Shown one piece after another: positions 32,125 to 41,867 of a DNA stretch of 48,453 nt (positions are counted from its first letter, which is position 1; each line of letters opens with the position of its first letter). The stretch lies in the NCBI GenBank assembly GCA_002431395.1, contig DJEU01000003.1:1-48453 (forward strand), read 5' to 3'. This DNA comes from Lachnoclostridium sp. UBA5890 (GTDB lineage Bacteria > Bacillota > Clostridia > Lachnospirales > Lachnospiraceae). A program made the translations under genes and the position numbers. Under the pieces are notes generated by a model, which was not told where the DNA came from, did not search any database, and saw nothing but the letters and a program-made list of their open reading frames with translations.

Positions 32125-33210
32125 ATGAGCGACAAGTTACGTGTAGGTATCCTTGGTGGTACAGGAATGGTAGGACAGAGATTTATCTCCCTTTTGGAAA
32201 ATCATCCATGGTTTGAGGTTGTTGTAATTGCAGCAAGCCCACGAAGTGCAGGGAAGACATACGAAGAAGCTGTTGGTGGACGTTGGAAAATGCAGACTCC
32301 GATGCCGGAAGCAGTGAAAAAAATTGTCGTTAAAAATGTAAATGAAGTAGAAAATGTCAGCAAAGATGTTGACTTTGTATTTAGTGCTGTAGATATGACA
32401 AAAGAAGAGATCAAAAAGATCGAGGAAGAGTATGCAAAGACAGAAACTCCGGTTGTATCCAATAACAGCGCACACCGCTGGACACCAGATGTACCAATGA
32501 TCGTACCGGAAATCAATCCGGAACATCTTGAAGTGATCGAAAGCCAGAAGAAACGTCTTGGTACAAAAAGAGGTTTTGTATGTGTAAAACCAAACTGCTC
32601 GATTCAGAGTTATGCACCGGCACTTACTGCCTGGAGAAAATTTGAGCCTACAGTTGTAGTGGCAACAACATATCAGGCGATTTCCGGAGCCGGAAAGACA
32701 TTTAAAGACTGGCCGGAGATGGAACACAATATCATCCCTTACATCGGCGGAGAAGAAGAAAAGAGTGAGCAGGAGCCACTTCGTCTCTGGGGTAAAGTAG
32801 TAGATGGAAAGATCGAAAAAGCACAGACACCATTGATCACAAGTCAGTGTATCCGTGTACCTGTATTGGACGGACATACCGCAGCCGCTTTCGTTAATTT
32901 CAAACAGAAACCGACGAAAGAAGAATTGATTCAGGCATTGGTAGAGTTCAAAGGGGCACCTCAGGAATTGAATCTTCCAAGTGCACCAAAACAGTTTATC
33001 CAGTATTTGGAAGAGGATGACCGCCCACAGGTTGCTTTGGATGTAAATTATGAAAATGGATTTGGAGTAAGCATCGGACGTCTTAGAGAAGATTCTTACT
33101 TTGATTGGAAATTTGTAGGATTGTCCCACAATACAGTACGTGGTGCTGCAGGTGGAGCCGTTCTGATGGCAGAACTTTTGAAAGCAAAAGGTTATATTAC
33201 TGCTAAATAA
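32125..33210 (+). CDS. asd: Aspartate-semialdehyde dehydrogenase
   Basis: This 361-residue NADP-dependent enzyme reduces aspartyl phosphate to the semialdehyde, feeding lysine/diaminopimelate, threonine and methionine synthesis. The N-terminal GILGGTGMVGQRF binds NADP and the active-site cysteine is C158 in KPNCS. Its length and the GMVGQRF form fit the archaeal/fungal-type branch. ATG 32125 follows GAGG with good spacing; ATG 32113 is less well placed. It opens a run of same-strand genes including the pyr set, with only 30 bp to the Nudix-like gene. Confidence 0.93.
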   Translation: MSDKLRVGILGGTGMVGQRFISLLENHPWFEVVVIAASPRSAGKTYEEAVGGRWKMQTPMPEAVKKIVVKNVNEVENVSKDVDFVFSAVDMTKEEIKKIEEEYAKTETPVVSNNSAHRWTPDVPMIVPEINPEHLEVIESQKKRLGTKRGFVCVKPNCSIQSYAPALTAWRKFEPTVVVATTYQAISGAGKTFKDWPEMEHNIIPYIGGEEEKSEQEPLRLWGKVVDGKIEKAQTPLITSQCIRVPVLDGHTAAAFVNFKQKPTKEELIQALVEFKGAPQELNLPSAPKQFIQYLEEDDRPQVALDVNYENGFGVSIGRLREDSYFDWKFVGLSHNTVRGAAGGAVLMAELLKAKGYITAK

Positions 33211-33240
33211 TCAGATACCCATACGAAAAGGAGGTTTATC

Positions 33241-33696
33241 ATGGATAAGTATCGTATTCTTGTAAAAGGGATCGTTCAGTGCCAGGATCATTACCTTGTA
33301 GTAGAAAAATGGTACGACGATCGTATATTTGATCCCTATCAGTGGGAATTTATCGATGGAACCATTGAATTTTCAGAGACACCGGAAAAGGCCGTACAGC
33401 GCGTGGTGGAAGAAAAGACAGGATTGTCGGTTCTGGTAGATAAACCTCTTTATACATGGGGATTTACCGTTGGAGAAGTCTGCAGTGTCGGAATTGCCTT
33501 TGAATGTACTTCCCAGTCAGAGGAAGTGATTCTGGCAGAAGACCTGAATGATTTTAAGTGGGTGACAAAAGAAGAACTTTCGGAAGTCATCACCAATCAG
33601 GCAGTGTTAAAAGACATTGAAAAGGCGGGACTGACGAATCAGTTTACGCTTGATGATTTTGGAAAGGTGGATTTATTTATTGAACCTATGGATTAA
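33241..33696 (+). CDS. Nudix-fold protein with a degenerate Nudix box
   Basis: This 151-residue protein has a Nudix-like fold. The box region at residues 40-62 keeps the first G (G40), E46, R54, one acidic position (E58) and G61. The REUxEE metal-binding core reads R-V-V-E-E-K, so two of three key glutamates are replaced (V55 and K59). Hydrolysis of nucleoside diphosphate derivatives is thus doubtful. It may be a divergent hydrolase or a binding/regulatory protein. AGGAGG lies before ATG 33241, and its end overlaps pyrC by 17 bp. Confidence 0.75.
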   Translation: MDKYRILVKGIVQCQDHYLVVEKWYDDRIFDPYQWEFIDGTIEFSETPEKAVQRVVEEKTGLSVLVDKPLYTWGFTVGEVCSVGIAFECTSQSEEVILAEDLNDFKWVTKEELSEVITNQAVLKDIEKAGLTNQFTLDDFGKVDLFIEPMD

Positions 33697-34945
33697 AAAT
33701 GGACATATTGTGGATCCGGCGACCGGAAGAGATGAAGTCGGAGACGTGTATGTCGTAGATGGAAAAATAGCAGATACAATGACCGGCGAGTATGAGACAA
33801 TAGATGCTTCCGGAAAATATGTGATGCCGGGATTTGTGGATCTTCACGTGCATTTGCGTGAACCCGGATTTGAGTACAAAGAGACGATCAAAACGGGAAC
33901 AATGGCAGCGGCAAAAGGCGGATTTACCGGAGTATGCCCGATGCCAAATACGAAGCCGGCGACGGATTCTCCGGAGCGGATCCGGAAAGTTTTGGAAATC
34001 GCTGAGAAAGACAGTCCCATTCATGTATATCCGGTAGGAGCTGTGACGGTCGGACAAGCCGGAGAAACGGTGACCGATATCGAAGGCATGGTAAAAGCCG
34101 GAGCAAAAGCAATCAGTGAAGACGGTAAAAGTGTGATGAATGCAGCCGTTTATGAAAAAGCGATGAGAGAGGCAGCACGCCTTGGCATCCCTGTGATGGC
34201 ACATTGTGAAGATAAAAACCTGGTAGGAAAAGGGGCAATGAACGCCGGAAAAGCAGCGGAACGCCTCGGAATTCCGGGAATCACCAATGCAGTGGAAGAT
34301 GTTATTGTAGCAAGAGATATTCTGCTTGCGAAGGAGACAGGAGCAAAATTGCATTTGTGCCATTGCTCGACGGCAGACAGTGTCAGCATGATTCAGAAAG
34401 CGAAGGAAGACGGTGTCTGCGTCAGTGGAGAAGTGTGCCCGCATCATTTTTCCATGACAGAGGATGATATTCTCGAAGATGATGCAAACTATAAGATGAA
34501 TCCGCCACTTCGTACGGCGGCAGATGTGGAGCGCTTGAAAGAGGGATTGAAAGAAGGCATTTTGGAGGCCATTTCGACAGATCACGCGCCACATGGAGAA
34601 GAAGAGAAAAAGAAATCAATCGCTGAGGCACCATTTGGTATCGTAGGTTCTGAGACGGCATTTGCACTTGCAGTCACAGAATTGGTAAAAAAAGGATATC
34701 TTACGATGTCAGGACTGGTGGAGCGCATGAGTGTGAACCCATGCCGTATCCTTGGCGTGGAGGGCGGTTCTTTGGCTGTCGGAAAACCTGCGGACATTAC
34801 GATCGCGGAGATTGACAAGGAATATGCCATTGATAAAAATACATTTGTTTCCAAAGGAAAAAATACGCCGTTTGATGGAAAAAAAGTGTATGGAAAGATT
34901 GAATATACCATCGTAGATGGGGCAGTTGCCTATCCGTTTGCGTAG
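33680..34945 (+). CDS. pyrC: Dihydroorotase (class I)
   Basis: This enzyme of about 421 residues interconverts carbamoyl-aspartate and dihydroorotate, the third step of UMP synthesis. Zinc ligand motif GFVDLHVHLREPG lies near residue 50; later segments include MAHCED, HLCHCST and STDHAPHG. I prefer a TTG start at 33680, nine bases after GGAAAGGTGG, giving the usual short lead into IKNGHIVDP; ATG 33653 is an alternative. It overlaps the Nudix-like gene and lies 21 bp before pyrF. Confidence 0.93.
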   Translation: MNLWIKNGHIVDPATGRDEVGDVYVVDGKIADTMTGEYETIDASGKYVMPGFVDLHVHLREPGFEYKETIKTGTMAAAKGGFTGVCPMPNTKPATDSPERIRKVLEIAEKDSPIHVYPVGAVTVGQAGETVTDIEGMVKAGAKAISEDGKSVMNAAVYEKAMREAARLGIPVMAHCEDKNLVGKGAMNAGKAAERLGIPGITNAVEDVIVARDILLAKETGAKLHLCHCSTADSVSMIQKAKEDGVCVSGEVCPHHFSMTEDDILEDDANYKMNPPLRTAADVERLKEGLKEGILEAISTDHAPHGEEEKKKSIAEAPFGIVGSETAFALAVTELVKKGYLTMSGLVERMSVNPCRILGVEGGSLAVGKPADITIAEIDKEYAIDKNTFVSKGKNTPFDGKKVYGKIEYTIVDGAVAYPFA

Positions 34946-34966
34946 AACGAAGGAGGAGAATAACAC

Positions 34967-35884
34967 ATGATTAACCAGCTGGTTAAGAAAATCAAAGAAA
35001 TGGAAGCTCCGATCGTAGTTGGACTGGATCCAATGTGGAATTATATTCCGCAGCACATTCAGAAAAAAGCGGTCGATGAAATGGGCGAGACATTGGAAGC
35101 GGCAGCAGAAGCAGTTTGGCAGTACAATAAAGGAATTGTCGATGCCATCTGCGATATCGTTCCGGCAGTAAAACCTCAGATTGCCATGTATGAGCAGTTT
35201 GGAATCCCGGGACTTGCGGCATTTAAGAAAACAGTAGATTATTGTAAACAAAAAGGATTGATCGTGATCGGAGATGTAAAGCGCGGTGATATCGGCTCTA
35301 CTTCAGCCGCTTATGCGACCGGTCATATCGGAAAAGTGCAGATCGGAAATACCAAGATCGCACCATTTGATGAGGATTTTATTACTGTAAATCCATATCT
35401 TGGAACCGATGGAATCAAACCATTTGTGGATGTTTGTAAAGAAGAGAAAAAAGGATTGTTCATACTGGTAAAAACTTCCAATCCTTCGAGCGGAGAGTTT
35501 CAGGATCAGAAAATTGATGGCAAGCCATTGTATGAAATGGTCGGCGAACATGTAGCAAAATGGGGCGCTGACTGCATGGGTGACAGTTACAGTTATATCG
35601 GTGCTGTCGTAGGAGCAACGTATCCGGAGATGGGAAAGGTGCTTCGTAAAGTAATGCCAAAATCCTTTATTCTTGTACCTGGTTACGGGGCGCAGGGCGG
35701 AACCGCCAAAGACCTGGCACCATATTTTAACGAAGATGGACTTGGTGCGATCGTCAATTCCTCTCGTGGAATCATTGCGGCTTATAAACAGCCGGCGTAT
35801 GCATCTTTCGGGGAAGAAGGGTATGCAGACGCATCGAGAGCAGCAGCCATTGCGATGAAAGAGGACTTAGCAACGATTTTTTAA
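34967..35884 (+). CDS. pyrF: Orotidine-5'-phosphate decarboxylase (long type)
   Basis: This 305-residue enzyme makes UMP from OMP, the last step of the pathway. The catalytic motif GDVKRGDIGSTS and the phosphate-binding LVPGYGAQGG are present. The length fits the longer type 2 subfamily. GGAGG precedes ATG 34967. It is followed after 17 bp by a lipoprotein gene that breaks the usual pyrF-pyrK adjacency. Confidence 0.95.
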   Translation: MINQLVKKIKEMEAPIVVGLDPMWNYIPQHIQKKAVDEMGETLEAAAEAVWQYNKGIVDAICDIVPAVKPQIAMYEQFGIPGLAAFKKTVDYCKQKGLIVIGDVKRGDIGSTSAAYATGHIGKVQIGNTKIAPFDEDFITVNPYLGTDGIKPFVDVCKEEKKGLFILVKTSNPSSGEFQDQKIDGKPLYEMVGEHVAKWGADCMGDSYSYIGAVVGATYPEMGKVLRKVMPKSFILVPGYGAQGGTAKDLAPYFNEDGLGAIVNSSRGIIAAYKQPAYASFGEEGYADASRAAAIAMKEDLATIF

Positions 35885-35901
35885 CAAGAAGGAGAACGAT
35901 T

Positions 35902-36840
35902 ATGAAAAAAATGAGTAAACTTTTGGCACTGGTTATGTGCCTGACATTGGCAGTCTGCAGTCTTGCAGGATGTGCAAAGAGCGAAAAAGAAGTAATCAAA
36001 AATTCTGTTTCGAAGATCAACAATGCAAAGAACTTTGAGATGGAATCTACGATGGGTGGAAAAATGACAATTTCTGTGGCAGGTACGACACAGGATGTTG
36101 ACATGGATATGAAAATGAATGCCACCTACTTTTTGGATCCAATGAAAGTAAAGACATCCGCTACCGTTACTTCTGCCGGAGTGTCCACTACGACAGATTC
36201 TTACATGCAGAAAGACGGCGATGATCTTGTAATGTATACGAAAACTGCAGATGGTGACTGGAGTAAGGTAAAAATGGAAAATGCGGCAAGTATCATGCAG
36301 TCATCCGGTGATATGTCCAAGCAATTGTCCGAGGACAATACAAAATATACGAAAAAAGACGATCAGACAGAAAATGATAAGACCTATAATGTATATGAGT
36401 ATACGGTAAGTGCCAAAGATAATCAGGATATGATGGAAGAGCTGATGTCCTCATTGACGGGAAGCATCAGTTCTGTAATGGACGAAAAAGAAATTAAAGA
36501 ATTGCTTGATACGATCATTTCCAACATGGGCGATATCAAGATGACAATTTGGTTTGACAGTGAAGAAGAAAACATTTACAAAATCACCTATTCAATCACA
36601 GACATGATGAACAAGGTTTTGGAGGGGCTTATGTCCAAGATTAAAGAGTCGGCGGCTTCTTCTGACAGTGATGATTCCGTAGATCTTTCCAGCGCATTGG
36701 CAGATGCAAAGATTACAGTAAAAGATATGAACATGACATGTGTTTATAAAAATGTAGATTCTGCAGCTGATTTTGAAATTCCGAAAGAGGCTTTGAAAGC
36801 ACAGGAATTGACTTCAGATTTGCTGGATGACGAAGAATAA
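35902..36840 (+). CDS. Lipoprotein of unknown function
   Basis: This 312-residue protein has a lipoprotein signal peptide with lipobox SLAGC (Cys about 25). The body is rich in Lys/Asp/Ser/Met, with beta-strand-like repeats such as METT-like segments (MESTMGGKM, MDMKMNATY), Asp/Lys-rich loops and an acidic end. It resembles LolA-like or DUF6612-type lipoproteins in overall pattern, with low certainty. It lies inside the pyr operon, 17 bp after pyrF and 28 bp before pyrK, so it should be expressed with it. I cannot assign a function. Confidence 0.7.
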   Translation: MKKMSKLLALVMCLTLAVCSLAGCAKSEKEVIKNSVSKINNAKNFEMESTMGGKMTISVAGTTQDVDMDMKMNATYFLDPMKVKTSATVTSAGVSTTTDSYMQKDGDDLVMYTKTADGDWSKVKMENAASIMQSSGDMSKQLSEDNTKYTKKDDQTENDKTYNVYEYTVSAKDNQDMMEELMSSLTGSISSVMDEKEIKELLDTIISNMGDIKMTIWFDSEEENIYKITYSITDMMNKVLEGLMSKIKESAASSDSDDSVDLSSALADAKITVKDMNMTCVYKNVDSAADFEIPKEALKAQELTSDLLDDEE

Positions 36841-36868
36841 GAAAAATATAAGAAGAGAGGTTTGACTT

Positions 36869-37636
36869 ATGAGTAAAGTGAAATGTCTCTGCAATGTCCG
36901 GGAGTCAGTTATGCTGGCTCCCGGGGTGTTTAGTCTGTGGATAGATGCCCCTGAGATTGCAGAATCTGCTGTGCCGGGACAATTTGTATCAATCTATACA
37001 AAGAGTGAAACGCGACTGCTTCCACGTCCCATCAGTATATGTGAAATCAACCGCGAGGAAAAGACGATGCGTTTTGTATACCGCGTAGTCGGCGAGGGAA
37101 CAGAAGAATTTTCAAAACTTTCATCCGGGGATAAGATTGAGGTGCTTGGTCCTTTGGGAAATGGGTTCCCGATTCCGGAAAAGAAAGCAATCCTGATCGG
37201 TGGAGGAATCGGAATTCCGCCAATGCTTGCCCTTGCCAAAGGATGCAAAGAACGTCCGACGGTCGTGCTTGGATACCGCGATGCCACGTTGTTTTTGAAA
37301 GAAGAGTTTGATAAAGTGGCCGATGTTGTTATCGCGACAGACGACGGAAGTGTGGGAACTCACGGAACGGTTATCGATGCCATGAAGGAAAAGAATCTTA
37401 CGGCAGATGTTATTTGTGCCTGTGGTCCGATGCCGATGCTTCGCGGGGTAAAGGCATATGGTCTGGAAAACAAAATTGAAACTTACGTATCCATGGAAGA
37501 GCGAATGGCTTGTGGAATCGGTGCCTGCCTTGGCTGCGTATGTCAGTCAACAGAGGTAGATTCCCATTCTAACGTGCATAATAAGCGTGTATGCAAGGAT
37601 GGACCGGTTTTCCTTTCTACGGAAGTAGAACTATAG
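36869..37636 (+). CDS. pyrK: Dihydroorotate dehydrogenase B electron-transfer subunit
   Basis: This 255-residue FAD/[2Fe-2S] protein passes electrons from dihydroorotate to NAD. It has RPISI for FAD binding, an NAD(H)-binding GGGIGIPPMLALAK segment, and C-terminal cluster cysteines in MACGIGACLGCVC plus a later Cys in KRVCKDGP. Its partner pyrD follows after 33 bp. Confidence 0.94.
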   Translation: MSKVKCLCNVRESVMLAPGVFSLWIDAPEIAESAVPGQFVSIYTKSETRLLPRPISICEINREEKTMRFVYRVVGEGTEEFSKLSSGDKIEVLGPLGNGFPIPEKKAILIGGGIGIPPMLALAKGCKERPTVVLGYRDATLFLKEEFDKVADVVIATDDGSVGTHGTVIDAMKEKNLTADVICACGPMPMLRGVKAYGLENKIETYVSMEERMACGIGACLGCVCQSTEVDSHSNVHNKRVCKDGPVFLSTEVEL

Positions 37637-37669
37637 AATTACGCGCATAGCAGAAATGGAGGACGAAAA

Positions 37670-38575
37670 ATGAGTCTGGAAGTAAATTTTGCCGGAATCA
37701 CATTCAAAAATCCTGTGACGACAGCTTCAGGGACGTTTGGCTCCGGTATGGAATATAGCGAATTTGTGGATCTCGAAAAACTGGGTGCGGTGACGACAAA
37801 AGGGGTTGCCAATGTACCATGGGCAGGAAATCCGACACCTCGTATCGCTGAGACAAAAAGCGGAATGCTCAATGCGATTGGATTGCAAAATCCGGGAATT
37901 GAAACATTTATCCAACGAGATCTCACTTTTCTACACGAGAAGAATGCAAGGATTATTGTGAATGTGTGCGGGCATTCGGAAGAAGAATATCTGGCGGTTG
38001 TGGAACGGCTTGCCTCAGAGGATGTCGACATGCTGGAGATCAATATTTCCTGTCCGAATGTAAAGGCAGGCGGTATTACCTTTGGCCAGGATCCGAAATG
38101 TGCTGAGGATATCACGAAAAAGGTAAAAGCAATTGCAAAACAGCCGGTTATCATGAAACTCAGCCCGAATGTAACAAGTATCGCAGAGATGGCGAAAGCA
38201 GTGGAAGCCGGCGGAGCCGATGGCGTTTCCTTGATCAATACGCTCACCGGCATGAAGATCGATGTCGCAAGAAAGACATTTGCCCTTGCCAACAAAACGG
38301 GAGGGATGTCCGGTCCATGTGTGAAACCGGTTGCGGTGCGTATGGTATATGAAGTGGCAAATGCGGTCAATATCCCGATCCTCGGAATGGGCGGAATCCA
38401 GAATACGGAAGATGCTCTCGAATTTTTGATGGCAGGTGCTACGATGGTAGCGGTCGGAACCGCGAATTTCTTCAATCCGTATGCAACGTCAGAGATCATT
38501 GACGGACTGGAAGATTATGTAAAGAAAGAAAAACTTTCCGGAATACAGGATATTATCGGAATTGTGAATCAGTGA
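37670..38575 (+). CDS. pyrD: Dihydroorotate dehydrogenase B catalytic subunit
   Basis: This 301-residue FMN enzyme is class 1B, with active-site cysteine C128 in NISCPNVKAGG. FMN phosphate-binding residues lie in GMGGIQNTEDALEFLMAGA. Class 1B needs PyrK, encoded just upstream. GGAGG precedes ATG 37670. No terminator separates it from the next gene, 30 bp away, which is not a pyr gene. Confidence 0.95.
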   Translation: MSLEVNFAGITFKNPVTTASGTFGSGMEYSEFVDLEKLGAVTTKGVANVPWAGNPTPRIAETKSGMLNAIGLQNPGIETFIQRDLTFLHEKNARIIVNVCGHSEEEYLAVVERLASEDVDMLEINISCPNVKAGGITFGQDPKCAEDITKKVKAIAKQPVIMKLSPNVTSIAEMAKAVEAGGADGVSLINTLTGMKIDVARKTFALANKTGGMSGPCVKPVAVRMVYEVANAVNIPILGMGGIQNTEDALEFLMAGATMVAVGTANFFNPYATSEIIDGLEDYVKKEKLSGIQDIIGIVNQ

Positions 38576-38605
38576 TTTATTCATTGGAGAAAAGAGGAGA
38601 AGGCT

Positions 38606-40216
38606 ATGATAAAAGTTTTTTTAGTGGAAGACGAAGTTATCATACGAGAAAGTGTCAAAAACAGTATTGATTGGGAAAAAGAAGGTTATGAATTTGTAGG
38701 AGAGGCAAGTGATGGGGAACTTGCCCTTCCTCTGATTCTTGAAGAAAAGCCGGACATAGTGATTACGGATATTCGTATGCCATTTATGGATGGATTGGAA
38801 TTAAGCCGTATTGTAAAAGAAAAGTTACCGGATACGAAAATCATCATACTCAGTGGGTATGATGATTTTGGTTATGCTAAAGAAGCTATCAAAATTGGAG
38901 TGACAGAATATCTGTTGAAGCCGGTTTCTGCTGCTGTGCTATTAGAACATTTGCAAGAGGTGGCAGATAAAATTCAAAAACAACAAGATGAAAAAGATAT
39001 GCTCTTGGTTTATCAACAGGAAATGCAGGAAAATGAGAAACTGATTAAGACTAAATTTCTACGGGAATTGTTTTCAGAGGAAATATCATTAGCGGATGCG
39101 TTGGAAAAGGGAAAACGTTTTGATATTGATTTGAGTGCAAGATTTTTTCAAATTTTATTATTTAAATATTTGCAAGATAATGTTTCCTTGCAGTTATTTG
39201 AAGAAGTAGAAGAATGTGAAGATAAAAAAGACGGAATTTATGTTTTTGAGCGCGGAATTGATGGTTGGGCATTTTTGATCACGTCGTCGAACGATTTTAT
39301 CGAAGAAAAAACAGCAAAATTAAAAAATAAATTAGAAAATATTTCCCAAAAGTATGGTGAACTAGATTTTTTTGGTGGAATTGGTGGAGTGGTGTCGCGG
39401 ATTCGAGAATTGAAAAAATCGTTTCAAGATGCAGACCGTGCTTTTGCAGCAAGATTTGTGAAAAATCCGAATCAAATTGTTTGCGATAAGGACTTGCATC
39501 CGGTGAATCAGGATGATGAATTTGATGTTAGTAGTTTTGATGCTGTCAATGAAATGCAGAAGATAATTGAAAAATTTTTAGAAAATGGGGCAAGAGAAGA
39601 GATTGTCAGTTTTGTGCAAGCACTTTTTGCAGAAGTATCCGAAGAGCATTTTCGCTCTTTAATGTTCCGGCAATATGTTATTATGAATTTGTATGCAACC
39701 GTTATGGAATTCTGTAAGCGCTTTAAAAAAGAAGGAACGGAAAAACAGCTGGAAGATATATTACAAAATGAAGATTTGTTGAAAAATGCGGTGATGACAG
39801 TGGAGACAATTCCTGACATTGAAGATTATGTGGTTACGCTTCTTCAAAAAGCGATTGATTTACGAAATACAATTAGCGGAAGAAGGTATTCGGACATTAT
39901 TCTTACTGCGCAAAAAATGATTCGTGAAGAATATATGTCAGAGGAAATTTCCCTTAATGTTGTGGCTGCCAGGGTATGTATGAGCCCAAGTTATTTTAGT
40001 ACAATATTTAGCAAAGAAACAGGTAAGACATTTATTGAATATCTGACAGAGGTACGTATGGAAAAGGCAAAGGAGTATCTGGTATGTACAAATAGGAAAA
40101 CGTCGGATATTGCATTTGAAATTGGTTATAAGGATCCACACTATTTTAGCTTTTTGTTTAAAAAAACACAGGGATGTACTCCTAAAGAATACCGAACAAG
40201 CCGGAAGGAATGGTGA
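38606..40216 (+). CDS. YesN-like response regulator (receiver + AraC DNA-binding domain)
   Basis: This 536-residue protein has an N-terminal receiver domain (about 1-120; acidic pocket VEDE, phospho-acceptor D55 in DIVITDIRMPFMDG, LLKPV), a long middle region, and a C-terminal AraC-type double helix-turn-helix (about 427-536; IAFEIGYKDPHYFSFLFKK). It is AT-richer than the pyr genes. The partner kinase starts 5 bp downstream. The adjacent ABC importer is the likely target operon, as is usual for YesMN systems. Confidence 0.92.
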   Translation: MIKVFLVEDEVIIRESVKNSIDWEKEGYEFVGEASDGELALPLILEEKPDIVITDIRMPFMDGLELSRIVKEKLPDTKIIILSGYDDFGYAKEAIKIGVTEYLLKPVSAAVLLEHLQEVADKIQKQQDEKDMLLVYQQEMQENEKLIKTKFLRELFSEEISLADALEKGKRFDIDLSARFFQILLFKYLQDNVSLQLFEEVEECEDKKDGIYVFERGIDGWAFLITSSNDFIEEKTAKLKNKLENISQKYGELDFFGGIGGVVSRIRELKKSFQDADRAFAARFVKNPNQIVCDKDLHPVNQDDEFDVSSFDAVNEMQKIIEKFLENGAREEIVSFVQALFAEVSEEHFRSLMFRQYVIMNLYATVMEFCKRFKKEGTEKQLEDILQNEDLLKNAVMTVETIPDIEDYVVTLLQKAIDLRNTISGRRYSDIILTAQKMIREEYMSEEISLNVVAARVCMSPSYFSTIFSKETGKTFIEYLTEVRMEKAKEYLVCTNRKTSDIAFEIGYKDPHYFSFLFKKTQGCTPKEYRTSRKEW

Positions 40217-40221
40217 TAGAT

Positions 40222-41712
40222 ATGTTTTCCTATAAAAGGTTTACATTAAACAAAAAATTAGCCATAATACCAGTTGTCGCAATTGTGCCGATGATTGTGC
40301 TGGCAGTATATTTGCTGCTTACGGCTTCTTATACAACAGATGCTTATGCAGATATTACGAATAATGTGGTACAAGCAAATAAATATGTGCAGGATTTTAA
40401 GGAACGCGTTGATTATACCATGTATCTTTCTGTAATAAAGAATAAAACCATTGACGAAATGCAGGTAGGAAAAGTGACGGTCAATGGAATTTTAACGGTG
40501 AATCCATATCGATACATTTCGGAATTGGAGAACGTATGTGATGAACTAGGAGAAAGTGCGACGGTAGAATCCAATCGAGAACAGATTCGGCGTCTTAAGA
40601 ATACATTAGGTTCCCTGCAAAATTGTGTTGACGAACTGGAAAAAAATGTAAACACAAAAAACTCTTATGATGAAAATATGCAATATCTGAATAACAATAT
40701 TTATGTTTTGACATCTCTTGTACAGTCTGGCATAGAAAATTATATCTATGTGGAAACAACGAATTTTGAAAATGTAAAGGCGCAATTAAATCAAAATAAT
40801 AATAAAAATATATGGATCGCTGTTATTACAGCAATTATAGCGGTAGCAGTTTCCGCAGTTTTGTCTGTTCGTGCGGCGCATAGCGTGACCGGACCGATAA
40901 AAAATCTTTGCGCCATGACGAGCAAAGTGGCAGAAGGCGATTTTACGGCGAAATCGAAAAAGGTAGAATCGCAGGACGAGATTGCCGTATTGGTTCGGAA
41001 TTTTAATGATATGACGAAGGAAATTGGAAGTCTTGTTGATGATATGAAAAGGAATCATGAAATGCTCCGGATGATTGAGATGAAACTTTTGCAGGCACAG
41101 ATTAATCCGCATTTTCTCTATAATACACTGGATACAGCTGTTTGGCTTGCTGAATCAAATCAAAATGATCAGGTAGTCACCATTCTTACCTATTTGTCAG
41201 ATTTTTTTCGGACAACACTTAGCAATGGACAAAGTTTTATTCGGATTGCAGAAGAACAAAAGCATGTAGAAAGTTACCTAAAAATTCAAAAGCTGCGTTT
41301 TCGAGATATTTTGGATTATACAATTGATATTGAAGAAAATATTGAAGAGTATATTATTCCCAAACTTTTATTGCAGCCACTTGTTGAAAATGCCATTGTG
41401 CACGGAATACGTAATAAGCGCGGAAATGGACACGTTAGTATAGAAGGCAGACAAAAAGAGGATGAAATTATTTTTTATGTGTCAGACGATGGCAGAGGAA
41501 TGACTACAGAAGAACTGGTGAAATTGCAGAAACGCCTGAAAGAGGATGAAGAAGTGACACAAGAAAGTGGATTTGGGGTGGTTAATGTAAATCAGCGCAT
41601 TCATAGTTATTATGGTGAAGAGTATGGAATTTTTTATGAAAGCCGGGAAGGAAAAGGGACAAAGGTTACGGTAGTAATTCCTGCAAAAAATGTAAGTGAT
41701 GTTGCTTTGTAA
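40222..41712 (+). CDS. YesM-like sensor histidine kinase
   Basis: This protein of about 496 residues has two membrane spans (about 14-33 and 195-215), an extracellular region between them, a HAMP linker, a His_kinase domain with QINPHFLYN (phosphohistidine about 297), and an HATPase domain with ENAIVHGI and DDGRGM. ATG 40222 is favoured, since ATG 40210 lies too close to its upstream GGAAGG. It probably senses a sugar or sugar-loaded binding protein and signals to the response regulator encoded just before. Confidence 0.92.
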   Translation: MFSYKRFTLNKKLAIIPVVAIVPMIVLAVYLLLTASYTTDAYADITNNVVQANKYVQDFKERVDYTMYLSVIKNKTIDEMQVGKVTVNGILTVNPYRYISELENVCDELGESATVESNREQIRRLKNTLGSLQNCVDELEKNVNTKNSYDENMQYLNNNIYVLTSLVQSGIENYIYVETTNFENVKAQLNQNNNKNIWIAVITAIIAVAVSAVLSVRAAHSVTGPIKNLCAMTSKVAEGDFTAKSKKVESQDEIAVLVRNFNDMTKEIGSLVDDMKRNHEMLRMIEMKLLQAQINPHFLYNTLDTAVWLAESNQNDQVVTILTYLSDFFRTTLSNGQSFIRIAEEQKHVESYLKIQKLRFRDILDYTIDIEENIEEYIIPKLLLQPLVENAIVHGIRNKRGNGHVSIEGRQKEDEIIFYVSDDGRGMTTEELVKLQKRLKEDEEVTQESGFGVVNVNQRIHSYYGEEYGIFYESREGKGTKVTVVIPAKNVSDVAL

Positions 41713-41722
41713 AAAAATATAC

Positions 41723-41822
41723 CTTTTTCAAAAAATAATCTACTTTGGTTTGACTTTTCAAAAAAAATACAACCAAAAACAAACAATACTCTGTTTCAAA
41801 TAAAGAAAAAATATAGTATTCT
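41723..41822 (+). promoter_or_regulatory. Promoter/operator region of the sugar ABC operon
   Basis: Three similar direct repeats lie at 41723-41737 (CTTTTTCAAAAAATA), 41754-41769 (CTTTTCAAAAAAAATA) and, weaker, 41791-41805 (CTGTTTCAAATAAAG). The spacing of about 31 and 37 bp is near three turns. A poor promoter TTCAAA/TATTCT (41795-41822) follows. This layout suits activation by an AraC-type regulator, by inference. Confidence 0.45.
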
Positions 41823-41867
41823 ATCATCAAGATAAAGCATTGAAATAAATTTAAGGAGGTAATGCTT

